A DNA stretch of 64,000 bases from Tetrapyrgos nigripes (GCA_013368315.1 JAACJM010000162.1:1-64000); one strand, 5' to 3'. Shown: positions 21,901-31,598, counted from the stretch's first letter. Made by a program: numbers and translations. The notes: generated from the sequence alone by a model not told the origin.

Positions 21901-22396
21901 AGGAGTTGCTCTGGAAGCCTTGACCTAGCAGGAACAGTCAGAATACTTTAAGTACTAGAATAAGTGGAAGAAACGTACCTCAGCGATCTTCGGAAGATCT
22001 TTAACATTTTTAGGAGCATGGCTAGATGCTCCAAGACCACAAGCGTTGCCCATCTGATAAAATAAGATAAGATCAAGGGGTATAAGTGGTTAGAAAAGAC
22101 ACAGACTTACCATAACGTCATCCTCGGGAATGTCCTTGAGATCAGGCAAGACCTCAACATCGGATTCCACTAGTCAGTAAAATGTATCAGTTGAGCAAGC
22201 GAACCTGCAGACCTTCTTCAGGGCACTTTTGAGCAAAGTAGACCTTGGAATTCACAGGATTGATGTGTATGTCTTCTATACCTGCTGAGAAGCTCTGTAA
22301 CAAAGAATGAGACTGTATTTCTCCTTGGGCAGCAACAGCTTCAGCAGTGATGGGAGAAACCCAGGTTCTGTACTCTGCAGTGCAACATTGGGCCAT
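12963..22396 (-). CDS. Hypothetical 300-aa protein, exon 4 split by a chromovirus
   Basis: Five minus-strand exons join cleanly: 22396-22213, 22169-22111, 22053-21979, 21924-21771 plus 13454-13380 (one exon split by the 8.3-kb insertion), and 13318-12963. They sum to 903 nt, 300 codons plus stop, with every phase matching and no internal stop. Introns use GT donors (GTCTGC, GTAAGT, GTACGT, GTAAGT) and TAG/CAG acceptors. The protein starts [12 protein letters not shown]. It has no recognised domain; a charged helical segment ([15 protein letters not shown]) precedes the insertion point, and a segment with [13 protein letters not shown] follows it. Because only the insertion breaks the frame, the gene was probably functional until recently. 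The first donor (GTCTGC) is the least certain junction. Confidence 0.6.
13450..13454. repeat. Target-site duplication, left copy (GTCCT)
   Basis: GTCCT immediately precedes the TG of the left LTR and recurs immediately after the CA of the right LTR at 21766-21770. Five-base duplications are standard for Ty3/gypsy integrases. Confidence 0.95.
13455..13978 (+). repeat. 5' LTR of the chromovirus (524 bp)
   Basis: Begins TGTCATGAATCG and ends CAACCTTGACA, with perfect 5-bp terminal inverted TGTCA/TGACA. A TATATA lies near 13763. No difference from the 3' LTR was seen by eye. The 74-codon open frame inside it is repeated in the other LTR and is not a gene. Confidence 0.95.
13763..13768 (+). promoter_or_regulatory. 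LTR TATA box
   Basis: TATATA in the 5' LTR lies about 32 bp before AGTTCGTTCA (13795-13804), the segment complementary to the primer-binding site. That spacing suits a transcript starting at or near the self-priming segment. Confidence 0.5.
13980..15725 (+). pseudogene. Gag of the chromovirus, interrupted
   Basis: One register runs from the LTR edge to 15725 with stops only at 14442 (TAA), 14466 (TGA) and 15003 (TGA). The first 150 codons are Pro/Tyr/Trp-rich, and a Pro/Ser/Asn-rich linker follows near 14700-14920. The capsid-like part begins around 14985, with [10 protein letters not shown] and later [13 protein letters not shown], which match Ty3-type Gag capsid blocks. Two of the stops could be TGG-to-TGA changes. 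A one-base deletion near 15694 throws the zinc knuckle into the next frame. The long N-terminal extension is unusual; its role is unknown. Confidence 0.7.
13981..13990 (+). other. Self-priming primer-binding site of the chromovirus
   Basis: TGAACGAACT, two bases after the LTR end, is the exact complement of AGTTCGTTCA at 13795-13804 within the LTR. In Tf1/sushi-type chromoviruses the 5' end of the mRNA folds back on such a site and primes its own reverse transcription, instead of a tRNA. No tRNA-like complement was recognised here. Confidence 0.6.
15698..15973 (+). pseudogene. Gag zinc knuckle and C-terminus
   Basis: [14 protein letters not shown], encoded at 15698-15739 in the -1 register relative to upstream Gag, is a C-x2-C-x4-H-x4-C knuckle. 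The frame continues through a Ser/Thr-rich part and a short charged helix to a TGA at 15971. The knuckle falls in frame with the capsid if one G is restored around 15693, so a single-base deletion is the simplest explanation. Confidence 0.75.
15970..16683 (+). pseudogene. Pol N-terminus with aspartic protease
   Basis: The Pol register opens after a stop at 15958 and overlaps the Gag stop at a run of five [15 protein letters not shown] is a classic retropepsin D-S-G-A active site, and [18 protein letters not shown] is the conserved second block (ILG-x-D/P-W-L). A TGA at 16681 ends this frame, while the same register continues into RT. Confidence 0.8.
16774..17793 (+). pseudogene. Reverse transcriptase with altered active site
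   Basis: All RT blocks are present: [47 protein letters not shown], the palm, and connection sequence [12 protein letters not shown]. The catalytic box reads YMDN where Y-x-D-D is required (Asn codon at 17500-17502), which should abolish polymerisation. Several other residues differ from the family pattern in ways explained by G-to-A or C-to-T (QNYR for QDYR, LFKPTVM for LFEPTVM, GLMN for GLTN). A TGA at 17791 replaces a position where Arg (CGA) is usual. Confidence 0.85.
17975..17979. repeat. TRIM target-site duplication, left (AACAA)
   Basis: AACAA directly precedes the TRIM left LTR and recurs at 18431-18435 directly after its right LTR. Confidence 0.9.
17980..18103 (+). repeat. TRIM left LTR (124 bp)
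   Basis: Starts with a 7-bp-arm palindrome, GTAAGGG ... CCCTTAC (17981-18000), around a CACGT core, and contains a TATATA at 18005. It matches the right copy except for A/C seven bases from its end (18097 against 18424). Confidence 0.92.
18105..18115 (+). other. TRIM self-priming primer-binding site
   Basis: AATATTCGGTA, one base inside the LTR boundary, is an 11-base perfect complement to LTR positions 18034-18044. It uses the same layout as the host chromovirus. Confidence 0.6.
18293..18306 (+). other. TRIM polypurine tract
   Basis: A purine run with a GGGGAGGTAA core abuts the right LTR. It resembles GAGGGGGTAA in front of the chromovirus 3' LTR, which supports recognition by related reverse transcriptases. 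Confidence 0.6.
18307..18430 (+). repeat. TRIM right LTR (124 bp)
   Basis: Same length as the left copy, with one mismatch. The AACAA duplication follows at once. Confidence 0.92.
18595..20529 (+). pseudogene. Integrase with chromodomain (end of Pol)
   Basis: This long intact frame carries the end of RNase H, an HHCC zinc domain ([12 protein letters not shown] ... CATCQ), a catalytic core with [21 protein letters not shown] and [12 protein letters not shown] (D, D, E present), and a C-terminal chromodomain around 20135-20300 ([11 protein letters not shown] ... [17 protein letters not shown]). Chromodomains of this kind direct integration to particular chromatin. The integrase part itself shows no stop. 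It is labelled a pseudogene because upstream Pol is broken and it cannot be made as a polyprotein from this copy. Confidence 0.85.
20694..21230 (+). CDS. Extra Cys/His-rich ORF of the chromovirus, 178 aa
   Basis: This is an intact ATG-to-TAA frame between Pol and the 3' LTR. Near residues 20-75 it has two tandem units of the form CTxG-x(5-7)-CRL-x(2-3)-H-x(4-5)-C (the first around [13 protein letters not shown], the second around [14 protein letters not shown]). Each could hold a zinc ion. The rest is Gly/Trp/Asn/Asp-rich ([20 protein letters not shown]) with a basic, Trp-containing end. There is no signal peptide or membrane segment, so it is not an envelope protein. It is the only sizeable element ORF without a stop. 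A nucleic-acid-binding accessory role is a guess; the position is outside the standard gag-pol set. Confidence 0.55.
   Translation: MMSTTPSTDTIVHNAHPTNRGRCTYGKRSGRQCRLSKQHAGPHNGCQRCTWGGEDGPGHCRLGRGHSARCIVQWTSLRAEHKGNLGWGNGSIWGAHVTLPYNNDNGGNGAGWGTATDTTGWGDLTDWNDPRWDAANYTEGWDSLKKYWPSQGDLDRRLRQQWAKHWKSSLPSSGESSS
21230..21241 (+). other. Polypurine tract of the chromovirus
   Basis: AAAGAGGGGGTAA directly before the TGTCA of the 3' LTR is the expected plus-strand primer site. It overlaps the last bases of the extra ORF. Confidence 0.75.
21242..21765 (+). repeat. 3' LTR of the chromovirus (524 bp)
   Basis: Same length as the 5' LTR with no visible difference. The GTCCT duplication follows at 21766-21770. 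Confidence 0.95.
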
Positions 22397-23899
22397 GAGA
22401 GAGAGGAATAGTGATGAGATGCGAAGTAGATTCCATGAGACATCTAGTATTGGTGGGCATTGAGAAGGTACACTTTGTGGTCATCGGCCATCCCTGCCAA
22501 ATTCAAACTCTGACACTGGCTGACGCAAATGGCAGAAGTCTCTGTAGCCTCATAGGTTCATCCTGTGAACTAGTTTGTATGGAGAGAGATATTTATTTAG
22601 ACTATAACGACAATGTCTAGAAATCTGAATTTCAAGATTATGGTCAGAAGTATATGGGACAGTGAAAATGGCACCCAGTTTTCGTCACTGTTCTCTTTCT
22701 GCTGCGAAATTCAAAAATCCAATTTCAAGCCTTGGTATAGTACTCTAATAAGTGTTTGTTTGATACAAAGTAGGAACCATTGAGAGGACAAGGAAGTTTG
22801 GAGAATCTGGCAGGGAGACAGGCATCAAAGATAGGGGCTAGATCCTGTTTAGCTTATATACCCAATTTTCTTGTGGGGAAAGGCCTCATTTTTCAATTTT
22901 GGATATTTCTCAAAGATCCCAGACCCTAGGCAGCACAATCATAGCTGTTTAGGGTGTTAGAGGCTGAGGGGAAGTGCGAAAAGCCATAATGTGTGAAGGT
23001 CACACTTTTACAGTCACACATTTTTGCCCCAGGTGGCCGATGACCACACCTTGAGTGATTAATTAAAGATTTGTAGGTGACTATGATTCTATGCAAGTCT
23101 ATGTACTGTCGAGGTTGAAATCCCTCATCCCCCCGACCGCAGGCCTGAGCTAACGGCCCTCAATGAGGGTGTCCTTCTCGTCTAGCAAAATGGCTATTAA
23201 AACGCTCCTCCAAAATATATATATATATTTGTAGGTGAATACAAAGTCTAGATACCATTTCGGGAAACTCGCCACAAATGTACCTACAAACAACCCCGCC
23301 TGGTCCGTGCGTTCTTTTCTCAGCAATAAAAGTCTGCTCGGAACGTTTGTAATCTTTACCACTCTGGCCTTTTGGCTTAGATCAAGTGTAGTATCTGTTC
23401 TTAATAGTTTAACCACTATTACGAGGGCACCGCCCTCCGTATTTGGTTATCTAATTTTTGTCGCCCCCGTCCTCGAAGCTCTGCTTGCATCTTCGGGGCA
23501 CGATGACCTTGCCACTGCAGTACCGGCTTGTGTCGTCAGGGGAACTACTTTGCTGCTGTGGTTTTCTTTCCCTTCTCCTTTCTATCTTTCTCTTTGCTGC
23601 GAGCCACTCACTTCGGGTCACTTGATTCGTTGAGGGTCTCAGCAAAAAGATTAGTGGAAGTTGGTGAAGATGGAAGTCGTTAGTTTTTGGAACTTGTTTC
23701 ATCTTTGGAGCAGGCGTCTTTGGTAGTTTTATGTAGAGAGAGAGCTTTAGTATACAGTATGTGAATACACAATATCCATGAAGTTTGTGAAGTCGTCAAC
23801 CTCAATGAGATTCCTGAGCGTTTGTAGCGTTTGAGCCTTTCTGGAGGGACTGTTAAAATATAGACAAGGCCTACTTACGACAGACTACAATTTGATTCA
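22397..23899. other. Intergenic, no supported gene
   Basis: Upstream of the MAQCC gene and downstream of the NmrA-like gene. It contains a TA-dinucleotide run near 23215-23230 and a short inverted repeat (GTGTGAAGGTCACAC, 22994-23008). Frames on either strand here are short and show no family features. Confidence 0.45.
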
Positions 23900-24953
23900 T
23901 CAACCCCACCACATCCTCAAAAACTCTTCCAAACCGACTGGTTTTACAACATCCTTCAGACCAGCATATGTTTCGCTACGCTTCATTTCCCCTCTGCCAA
24001 AGCTCAGTCGTCCTTCCAAACCAATCTTGGCTAACGGCGTGGCACTGGGATCCAACTTCGACTGAATTGTTTCTTCGGAAATATAGGTCACTTGGAGCTT
24101 TTTACCTGCCAGTAGCACAAAAAGTGAGTAATCCGCAGTGATACTTGGATAAAACATAGACTCTGCACTCGCACTTACCCAAAATTTCCTCTGCAAGATC
24201 TCTAATCTCATTCATACTCCTCACATCACCTACCAAATCCATCTGCTCTGGCCAAACATCCAACTGCGTCGCATGCGCTATAAACTCTCCCATATCCTGA
24301 ATCCTACTCGTCCACAACAAAGCTTGTCCGTCTCCAGGAATCTCTGCAGTGCCATTTTCGAAATCAAAGACCAGCTTATGCGCAAACATATGCCCATGCG
24401 CGTCTTCTCCACTAGATTTCGGATTTCCAGAAGCTAGGTAGTTCATTATCACCCCAGTGACGAATTTGGTGTATTCGAAATGAACACCTGAGCCTGAGCC
24501 TGAACCAGAGCGAGCGGCTTTAACCTCTCGAAGACGCTGAAGTATAGGACGCTTTTTCACGTATATCGTAACCGAATCAGCGGTTTCAGAGTCGACGGAT
24601 AGTTCGCTTGGAGAAAAGCGACGGATGGTAGGGACGTTGAGAGCAGCAGTCAGCACGTTTTGCTGCGCTACATCGAATACCTCCACATCGCCAAACAACG
24701 CTGAAATGACAGTATCGATGTTATGTTCTCGGAGAATGGACTCGATACCTGAGGTATCGTTGTAGTCGACCGCAATGATAGGGGCACTGGATCCGGCAAA
24801 GGTGATGTCGGACTTTTCAGGTTTGACGGAGCGAGAAAGCACAATGATATGAAGAGAAGGAACGGTTGATTTAAGTGAGAGGAGTGACTCGACGATGTGA
24901 AGACCTATACGGCCAGTTCCCCCTGCGACTGCGATGCGTTGAGAAGGAGACAT
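23900..24953 (-). CDS. NmrA-like NAD(P)-binding reductase (isoflavone-reductase-like), copy 1
   Basis: Two exons, 24953-24179 and 24105-23900, joined across a 73-bp GTAAGT...CAG intron, give 326 residues. The N-terminus MSPSQRIAVAGGTGRIG carries the GGTGxIG dinucleotide-binding motif (residues 11-17) of the atypical short-chain dehydrogenase NmrA/PCBER group. PTIRRFSPSELSVD and FVTGVIMNYLASGNPKSSG match the mid-protein blocks of that group, and the C-terminus VVKPVGLEEFLRMWW is typical of its substrate-side lobe. Substrate is unknown; such proteins act as NADPH-dependent reductases or redox sensors in the cytosol. It is about 85% identical by eye to the copy at 31.6-32.6 kb in the same orientation, so the two are recent duplicates flanking the kinase fragments. 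Confidence 0.85.
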
Positions 24954-25423
24954 AGTATGATGAAGGGGTAGTGGGTGTTACAGTCAGGAGAAGTCTTATA
25001 TGAGATTGCCAGATGTAAGATGTATTGCATGCCGTGCGTACGTGTACGGCGCTTTTAGGCAATAGCTCGGCGGTATGTAGAAACTTCCACGGAAGGAGAA
25101 CCATTGAAGAACGCCTAAAGGTACTATATAATCAAGCGCATGCAAACACCATGCGTCGCAGCAATGTAGTAGGACAACTTGTAGCCAGCCCTTAACCCGT
25201 CTGAAGAAAGTCGGACAGTTTATTACAGGGATTAAATCACAGACGTACGACGCAATATGAGATCATCCACTCCAGCCGGTTGAAAATCAGTATGTGTCGG
25301 AGTTCTTTTTGTCTTGGCTCCACCAATGCCAGCCCTACGAGGATTATAGAGTCATTTGAGGTACTCCAGAACACGGGCTTTTGTTATCTGAAGAGACACA
25401 CAGCTCAGCAGGTCTTCTGATAC
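24954..25423. other. Intergenic start of a duplicated block
   Basis: From about 25055 this matches the sequence starting at about 27987 (CATGCGTCGCAGCAATGTAG at both 25152 and 28075). No gene is seen. Confidence 0.6.
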
Positions 25424-25570
25424 ATGGATGATACGCCATACCTCTTACATAGAGCCAACAGTGATCGTATCCAGCTTCAATGTTTCGTCAACATCCATTA
25501 GTAAAGCCATGTCGTGTATCATGACCGTCTTCAAAACCATCCTTCAACGATATTCACGGCAGCACGCGTT
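25410..25570 (-). pseudogene. Decayed kinase receiver scrap (NIK1-like)
   Basis: On the minus strand LKTVMIHDMALLMDVDETLK can be read. It corresponds to LKTIMLHDTDSLVDYDG in the better-preserved fragment at 26.7 kb. No longer frame survives. The matching piece in the second unit (about 28350-28450) is shorter by a deletion. Confidence 0.6.
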
Positions 25571-25827
25571 CGCTTTGACGCCGCCAGGTCCACAAGTATT
25601 CATACGTTGGTCGTGGGTGGATGCGATGCGACCGTCGACGAGTGACAGTCCGAGTCGGAGAGCAGGAGTGACTCAGCAACTGAGTGAGTAGCTTTTAAAG
25701 GTTCCATAATCCCAATCAAGAAGGGAGTTTCATAGACATCGAGTATTTATGAGTCTGGCTGAGCAGTCCATTGTAATAATGACAGGCTGTAAGCAATAGT
25801 AAGAACAGATATGAGTGGCAAAAGTAC

Positions 25828-27567
25828 TCAGTAAAACGATTCATAGCGGCATTTAGCACCTCCATTCCGTTCACTTAGTAGTCCATCAATAGCGTCAATC
25901 AAGTCATTTCTGCGTATGGGCTCTAGTAGAGAGGAAGGGCATCGTCAAGCACAGAGATATGTTGCATGGAGAACGGGTGGACATACTGGTTATGAGGTCA
26001 TTCGCTCCAGCTTCTAAGAAATCCGTGCGAGTACTAGTAATAACTGAAAAGCCCCAGTTAGGCGTTATCTGTGACTAGCTAGAAACTGGCAGAGATGTAC
26101 AACCAGAGCGTTCCAATCCAATTATCGGAACAGGTGTCAGCTGGTTCTTCTTCTCATAAGTCCGAATCAGCCCTATGGACTCGAAGCCAGATATGATAGG
26201 CATAATATCGTCCATCTAAGTCAAAATGTATCAATGGGAATGCAGACGTACAGGTAGGGTAAGACTAAGACACACCATGACCAGATCGTACCGCTTGGTA
26301 CCTTTCTCAATTCTCTTCGTGTACATCTCCACCGCTTCTCGTCCGTTTTCCGCAATGTCGATTTCATGACTAAACTTCTCTAGTATCTTCTTCATTAGTC
26401 TCTGGTTCACCACGTTGTCTCCGACAGCCAAGATATAATACGACGGTATCCTCGGGATATGCGTTGAGAGACCTTCGTTCAGTGCCATGCACAGATCTGA
26501 AGGAGAGATAGACGTAGTGAGGTATTTGTGAGAGATGACATTGTTCCTGATGTACCACTTTGCTGTAAAAGACAGTTCGTATTTTCTTTTTTTGGGATGT
26601 AGTCAATCACACTCACTGTCAGGCTCTAATAATGCAGGCGCAAGCAGTACTATGGGTATCCATTTGAAATGTTCGAAAGTACGCAGTTTTGTCACCTGGA
26701 ATGATGATTGACTTTCAACGGTCGTCAAAACAGCATAAAAGCGAACTTGTACCTCTTCTATGGAGCTTGCTACAATCGTATCCGGCTTCAAAACTCCATC
26801 ATAGTCCACCAACGAATCCGTGTCGTGTAGCATGATGGTCTTCAAACCCCATTGTGCAATGAGGTCGGCGACACCCGTCTGAATCCGCAAAGAATCCAAA
26901 AGCAGGACGGTCTTATTGGAGTAAGGCACCGGTAGAGAAGGGGTAGAGCGCGACTCTACCCCGTGGGCAGAAACTCGAGAACGCATCGTGAAGAAGAATC
27001 GGGTGTCTTGGGGAGGAACCGAATGCACCCAAATGTTCCCGTGCAGATTGAGGACTTCGCGTCTCATATGGCACAGAGGTTCCAGGTTAGGTCTCAATGC
27101 CATAGCCAAGTCGCTCTAAGTCATTCTGAGTCGGAAACAGCAGTGCAAGCAATGACATAGCTACCCACACCCCGCGGATACTCTTCCTCTGCTTGACAGT
27201 ATTCCATCATCAAGCTCAACTGCTCAGGCCCAAACCCATAACCAGTCTTCCTGGCACAAAACTGGAGCAGTATGCCTTCGTCATCTTTCTCCAGCAGCCT
27301 GCAGCTCAGTACTACACAGTTCGGTTTTCCTTCCCGTTGGGCTGATTCGCGTCCGATCAGGTCTCCCACCAGTACATGGATGATGGTCCTGAGTTGAGTG
27401 GGGTTACCGAAGAGTCTGTCAGGAGTATCAGAGTGGATTTTGTAGTTAAAGTCCAGGGAAGGTAGTATCGGTGTCGAACGGTTTGAGATTGCGTAGGCGA
27501 AAGCACGGAAAATGGTTTGGCGGAGGGAATAGTCAATCGCTGGTCGTGGTCCTAACCAAGCCGACAT
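25828..27567 (-). pseudogene. Truncated group III hybrid histidine kinase fragment, copy A
   Basis: In order on the minus strand: an ATPase-like domain (27567-27150) with GNPTQLRTIIHVLVGDLI at the N-box and ARKTGYGFG at the G1 box; an ATP-lid/G2 remnant (LNLHGNIWVHS, FFFTMRS); a degenerate receiver (NKTVLLLDSLRIQTGV ... FKWIPIVLLAPALL); and a C-terminal receiver (26488-25828) with DLVM-MDDIMP across an intron and ITKPIRRNDLI. The segment around WIPIVLLAP is characteristic of fungal group III (NIK1/Os-1) kinases. The N-terminal HAMP repeats and phospho-accepting His domain are absent. The N-box lacks its Asn and the G1 box lacks its Asp, so ATP use is unlikely. An acidic-pocket change (VGDN for AEDN) and an in-frame stop near 26060 suggest decay. 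Confidence 0.7.
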
Positions 27568-28349
27568 GTTCAGCGTTTATCACTGAATAGCATTGTGCTG
27601 GGCTTTGATTTGGCTTCAATTGGGAGGTTGCCGCGAATCCACATGGGACTTTGTGTTTTCGCCTTTATTACATCTTGCTCTTGACCACAATGCCGTCTGC
27701 GAAGGTGGAAGATCTCGACAAGTTCAGAAATTCGGGAACGGTCTCGTGATCCTCAAAGTCTTTTCCCGAACTTTCACCTTGTTTTGCTGCCAGTCAAAAC
27801 TACGTCCTATAACCAGTCTGCTATCTGGATATTCACCACTGCGAAAGCGCGGAGAGGCACTCAGAAGCGAGCCGTATGCCCCCAGATCTCTGGCCTATTA
27901 TTTTTGCTCCGTGTCCTTGAATATTATGTTCGGGCCATTGCCTCACCAAGACGACCCCTGTATTAGAATTTTAAGCAGCAGCTCTAGGCAATATCTCGGT
28001 GGTACGTAGATTCCACGGAAAGAGATCTATTGAAGAACGCCTAAAGGTACTACATAATCAAGCGCCAAAAACCATGCGTCGCAGCAATGTAGTAGGACAA
28101 CTTGTATCACCTCCAGTCCTTAACCCTTCTGATGAAAGTAGGATAGTTTATTACAGGGATTAAATCACAGACATACGATGCAATATGAGATCATCCACTC
28201 CAGCCGGTTGAAAACCAGTACGTGTCGGAGTTCTTATTGTCTGGCTCCACCAATGCCAGCCCTACGAGGATTATAGAGTCATTTGAGGTACTCCAGAGCA
28301 CGGGCTTTTGTCATCTGAAGAGGCACACAGCTCAGCAGGTCCTCCGTTT

Positions 28350-28450
28350 ACATGGATAATACTAAAGCCATGTCATATATCATGACCGTCTTCAAAGCCG
28401 TCCTTCAACGATACTCACGGCACGCCTTCGCTTTGATGCCGGTAGATCCA
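28350..28450 (-). pseudogene. Decayed kinase receiver scrap, unit B
   Basis: Sequence matching 25505-25575 of unit A (for example CATGACCGTCTTCAAA at both 25521 and 28381), but with upstream bases deleted. It cannot encode a protein. Confidence 0.55.
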
Positions 28451-28659
28451 TAAGTATTCATATATTGGTCGTAGGTGTATGCGATGCGACGAGTGACAGT
28501 CCGAGTCGGAGTGCGGGGGTGACTCAGCAACTGAGTAGCTCCATAATCCAAGAAGGGAATTTCATAGACATCGAGTATTTATTCTGGCTGATCAGTCCAA
28601 CATAATAATGGCAGGCTGTAAGCAGCAATAGCAAGAACAGACATGAGTGGCAAAAGTAC

Positions 28660-30382
28660 TCAGTAAAACGATTCATAACGGCATTTGGCACCTCCATTCC
28701 GTTCACTTAGTAGTCCATCAATAGCGTCAATCAGGTCATTTCTGCGTATAGGCTCTAGTAGAGAAGAAGGGCATCGTCAAGCACAGAGATATGTTGCATG
28801 GAGAACGGGTGGACATACTGGTTACGATGTCATTCGCTCCAGCTTCTAAGAAATCCGTGCGAGTAGTAATAACTGAAAAGCCCCAGTTAGACGTTATCTG
28901 TGACTAGCTAGAAACTGGCAGAGACGTACAACCAGAGCGTTCCAATCCAATTATCGGAACAGGTGTCAGCTGGTTCTTCTTCTCATAAGTCCGAATCAGC
29001 CCTATGGCCTCTAAGCCAGACATGATAGGCATAGTTTCGTCCATCTAAGTCAGAATGTATCATTGGGAATGCAGGCGTACAGATAGGACGAGATTGAGAC
29101 GGACCATGATGAGATCGTATTGCTTAGTCCCTTCCTCAATCCTCTTCGTGTACATCTCCGCCGCTTCTCGTCCGTTTTCCGCAATGTCGACATGACTAAA
29201 CTTCTCGAGTAACTTCTCCATTATTTTTTGGTTCACCATGTTGTCTTCGGCAACCAAAATATAATACGACGGTATCCTCGGGATATGCGTTGAGAGACCT
29301 TCGTTCAGTGCCATGCACAGATCTGAAGGAGAGATAGACGTAGTGAGGTATTTGTGAGAGATGACATTGTTCCTGATGTACCACTTTGCTGTAAAAGATA
29401 GTTCGTATTTTCTTTTTTTGGGATGTAGTCAATCACACTCACTGTCAGGCCCTAATAATGCTGGCGCAAGCAGTACTATGGGTATCCATTTGAAATGTTC
29501 GAAAGTACGCAGTTTTGTCACCTGGAATAATGATTGACTTTCAACGGTCGTCAGAACAGCATAAAAGCGAACTCGTACCTCTTCTATGGAGCTTGCTACA
29601 ATCGTATCCGGCTTCAAAATTCCATCATAGTCCACCAACGAATCCGTATCGTGTAGCATGATGGTCTTCAAACCCCATTGTGCAATGAGGTCGACAACAC
29701 CCGTCTGAATTCGGGAAGAATCCACAAGCAAAACCGTCTTGTTCGAGTAGGGCGCCGGTAGAGAAGGAAGAGAGCGCAATTCTGTCTCGAGAGCAGAAAC
29801 TCGAGAACGCATCGTGAAGAAGAATTGGGTGTCTTGACATAGATCCGAATGCACCCAAATATTCCCGTGCAAGCTGAGGACTTCGCGTTTTACATACCGC
29901 AAGGGGTACAGGTTAGCCCCAAGTGCAGTCAGCAGGCCGTTCTAAGTGTTACTGAGTCGGAAAACAACAGAGCAAGCAATGATATGGCTACTCACATTCG
30001 TCAATAGATCCTCTTCCTCTGCTTGACAGTACTCCATCATCAAACTCAACTGCTCAAGCCCGATTCCATTTCCAGTCTTCCTGACACAAAACTGGAGCAG
30101 TACGCCTTCATCATCCTTCTCCAATAGCCTGCAGCTCAGTACTACGCGGTTCGGTTTTGCTTCCGATTGGGCTGTATCACGTATAAGGAGGTCGTCCACG
30201 AGCACACGAATGATGGGTCTGACTTGAGCGGGGTTACCGAGGAGTCTGTCAGGAATATCGGAGTGGATTTCGTAGTCAAAGTCCAAGGAAGGTAGTATCG
30301 GTGAACGGCGCGAGATTGCGTAGGCGAAAGTACGAAAAACGGATTGGCGGAGGGAATAGTCAACCGCTTGTTCGGTCGACAT
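28660..30382 (-). pseudogene. Truncated group III hybrid histidine kinase fragment, copy B
   Basis: Same architecture as copy A: ATPase-like domain from 30382 (GNPAQVRPIIRVLVDDLL; VRKTGNGIG), degenerate receiver (NKTVLLVDSSRIQTGV ... WIPIVLLAPALLGP) and C-terminal receiver (YYILVAEDNMVNQK; then MDETMPIMSG after an intron). The receiver acidic pair (ED) and phospho-acceptor Asp are kept, unlike the pocket in copy A. The ATPase N-box again lacks Asn. There is no His phospho-transfer domain. Whether any spliced product is made is unknown. A short HATPase-receiver protein could act as a decoy, but decay is the simpler reading. Confidence 0.7.
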
Positions 30383-30606
30383 TGGTCTTAATCACGCCAA
30401 CACGTTCAGCAAGCATTACCTTAGGCGTCAATTGGTGAGCGACGTTTGAGAAGTCGCGTTTTCGCCGCTAGGTATAATTTATCCTATCTTGCTCTTGACC
30501 ACGATCGTCGATGTCGTCTGGGAAGGATGAAATATCTCGACAAGTTCAGAATCCCAATTTTTGGCTTGGAAGTTGGCTTAAAGCTGGCTCTCGCCGGTCG
30601 CGGACC

Positions 30607-31257
30607 TACTATCCATACCCCTGAAGTGACAAGGGCCCCAGAAGTGAAAAATTTCAAGAAATATGTCCATATCTTTGTCCCTCCCCCATTTCCCTTCGTA
30701 GAAACTGAACGGTAAATACCTCTATACCTTACCTTCATTTCTATGTAGTCAGAATTTCCAGATGTGCACTGAGACATTTGCCATGGGCCGCAAACGACGA
30801 AAAACTGCGTTTCCGCGAGCGTGACAGAAGTGAAAAGGTTCAGAACATGGTATTCCTCTCGAGAAAATATTCAGGGCCTTTTCTAGTACATCATAGTGCG
30901 TATATGTATCTGTATGACTACTTTTTGATGTCAAAATTGAGGAGTTATGCATCATCAGGTTCAAGAGGTTGCAGTCGACGGTGAAAACTTGATTTAAACT
31001 CCGCTCGGCACCTGCGTTTTCAATGAGTGTCACACCAGTGACATTTTTCACTTCCCCGCCAATACGCTGTCACAAAACGTCCCTCGTCGGCCCTCCACGG
31101 CTTGTATCCACATCCCTCGGAAAACCCTCTAAGTTTGATAAACTGAAGGCTTATACCATAGACTTGAGGTGTGTAAATTTTTGCGGACAACGGTAAAGAT
31201 TTGAGGAAGTTTTAATTCATCAACATTTTATTTTTCACTTCTGGGGTATGGATAGTA
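30607..31257. mobile_element. Non-autonomous inverted-repeat element, 647 bp, TA duplication
   Basis: The termini CTATCCATACCCC (30609) and GGGGTATGGATAG (ending 31255) are perfect inverted repeats. With one mismatch they extend through GAAGTGA (about 20 bp). Both ends are flanked by TA (30607-30608, 31256-31257), as for Tc1/mariner-type elements. Internally, AGAAGTGAAAA-like motifs recur near both ends. No transposase frame is present. It lies in unit B of the duplication at a place where unit A has no such sequence. Confidence 0.75.
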
Positions 31258-31598
31258 TTCGGATTTTAGGAGCGATCTCGTGTTTCTCGCGATCGGAAGT
31301 CTTTTCCCGAACCTTCACCTCGTTTTGCAAAGAAAAAAAAAACTACGTCCTACATATAATAATCATATATCATCGGAAACGATCAGCCTATTTTTTTTCT
31401 CTGTCTGCTTGCCATTGCCTCGCCACGACGACTGTGACCTTCATGTTCATCGTATAGTCTTTGGAGAGGCCGGTGGTACTTTAAGTTGTAGAACAGTGTC
31501 TACCAATAGAATATTTCTACCCATCTCATTCTTCGGAACAGTCTGGTCATAAAGTCTTGAGGACACCTACATACCTACGCAACACTAGAAAGAAACCC
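31258..31598. other. No gene; end of duplicated unit B
   Basis: It matches 27735-27960 in part and then runs into the 3' end of the NmrA-like gene. No coding frame is supported. Confidence 0.5.

Larger units (their letters stand above)
25055..27960. repeat. Tandem segmental duplication, unit A
   Basis: About 2.9 kb is repeated in the same orientation at 27987-31445, offset about 2.92 kb at its start. The unit contains a decayed kinase scrap, a kinase HATPase-receiver fragment and non-coding DNA. The end is seen in TTTTCCCGAACTTTCACC (27757) against TTTTCCCGAACCTTCACC (31300). The units differ by substitutions, small indels and a 647-bp insertion in unit B. Confidence 0.8.
27987..31445. repeat. 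Tandem segmental duplication, unit B
   Basis: Second copy of the 25055-27960 block. It is longer because it carries the 647-bp inverted-repeat element at 30609-31255 plus about 50 bp of adjacent extra sequence absent from unit A. Confidence 0.8.

Noticed and set aside
24106..24178. Continuation of the NmrA-like frame past 24179 (KCECRVYVLSK)
   Set aside because: It is intron read-through; splicing GTAAGT to CAG restores the conserved KKLQVTYISEE continuation.
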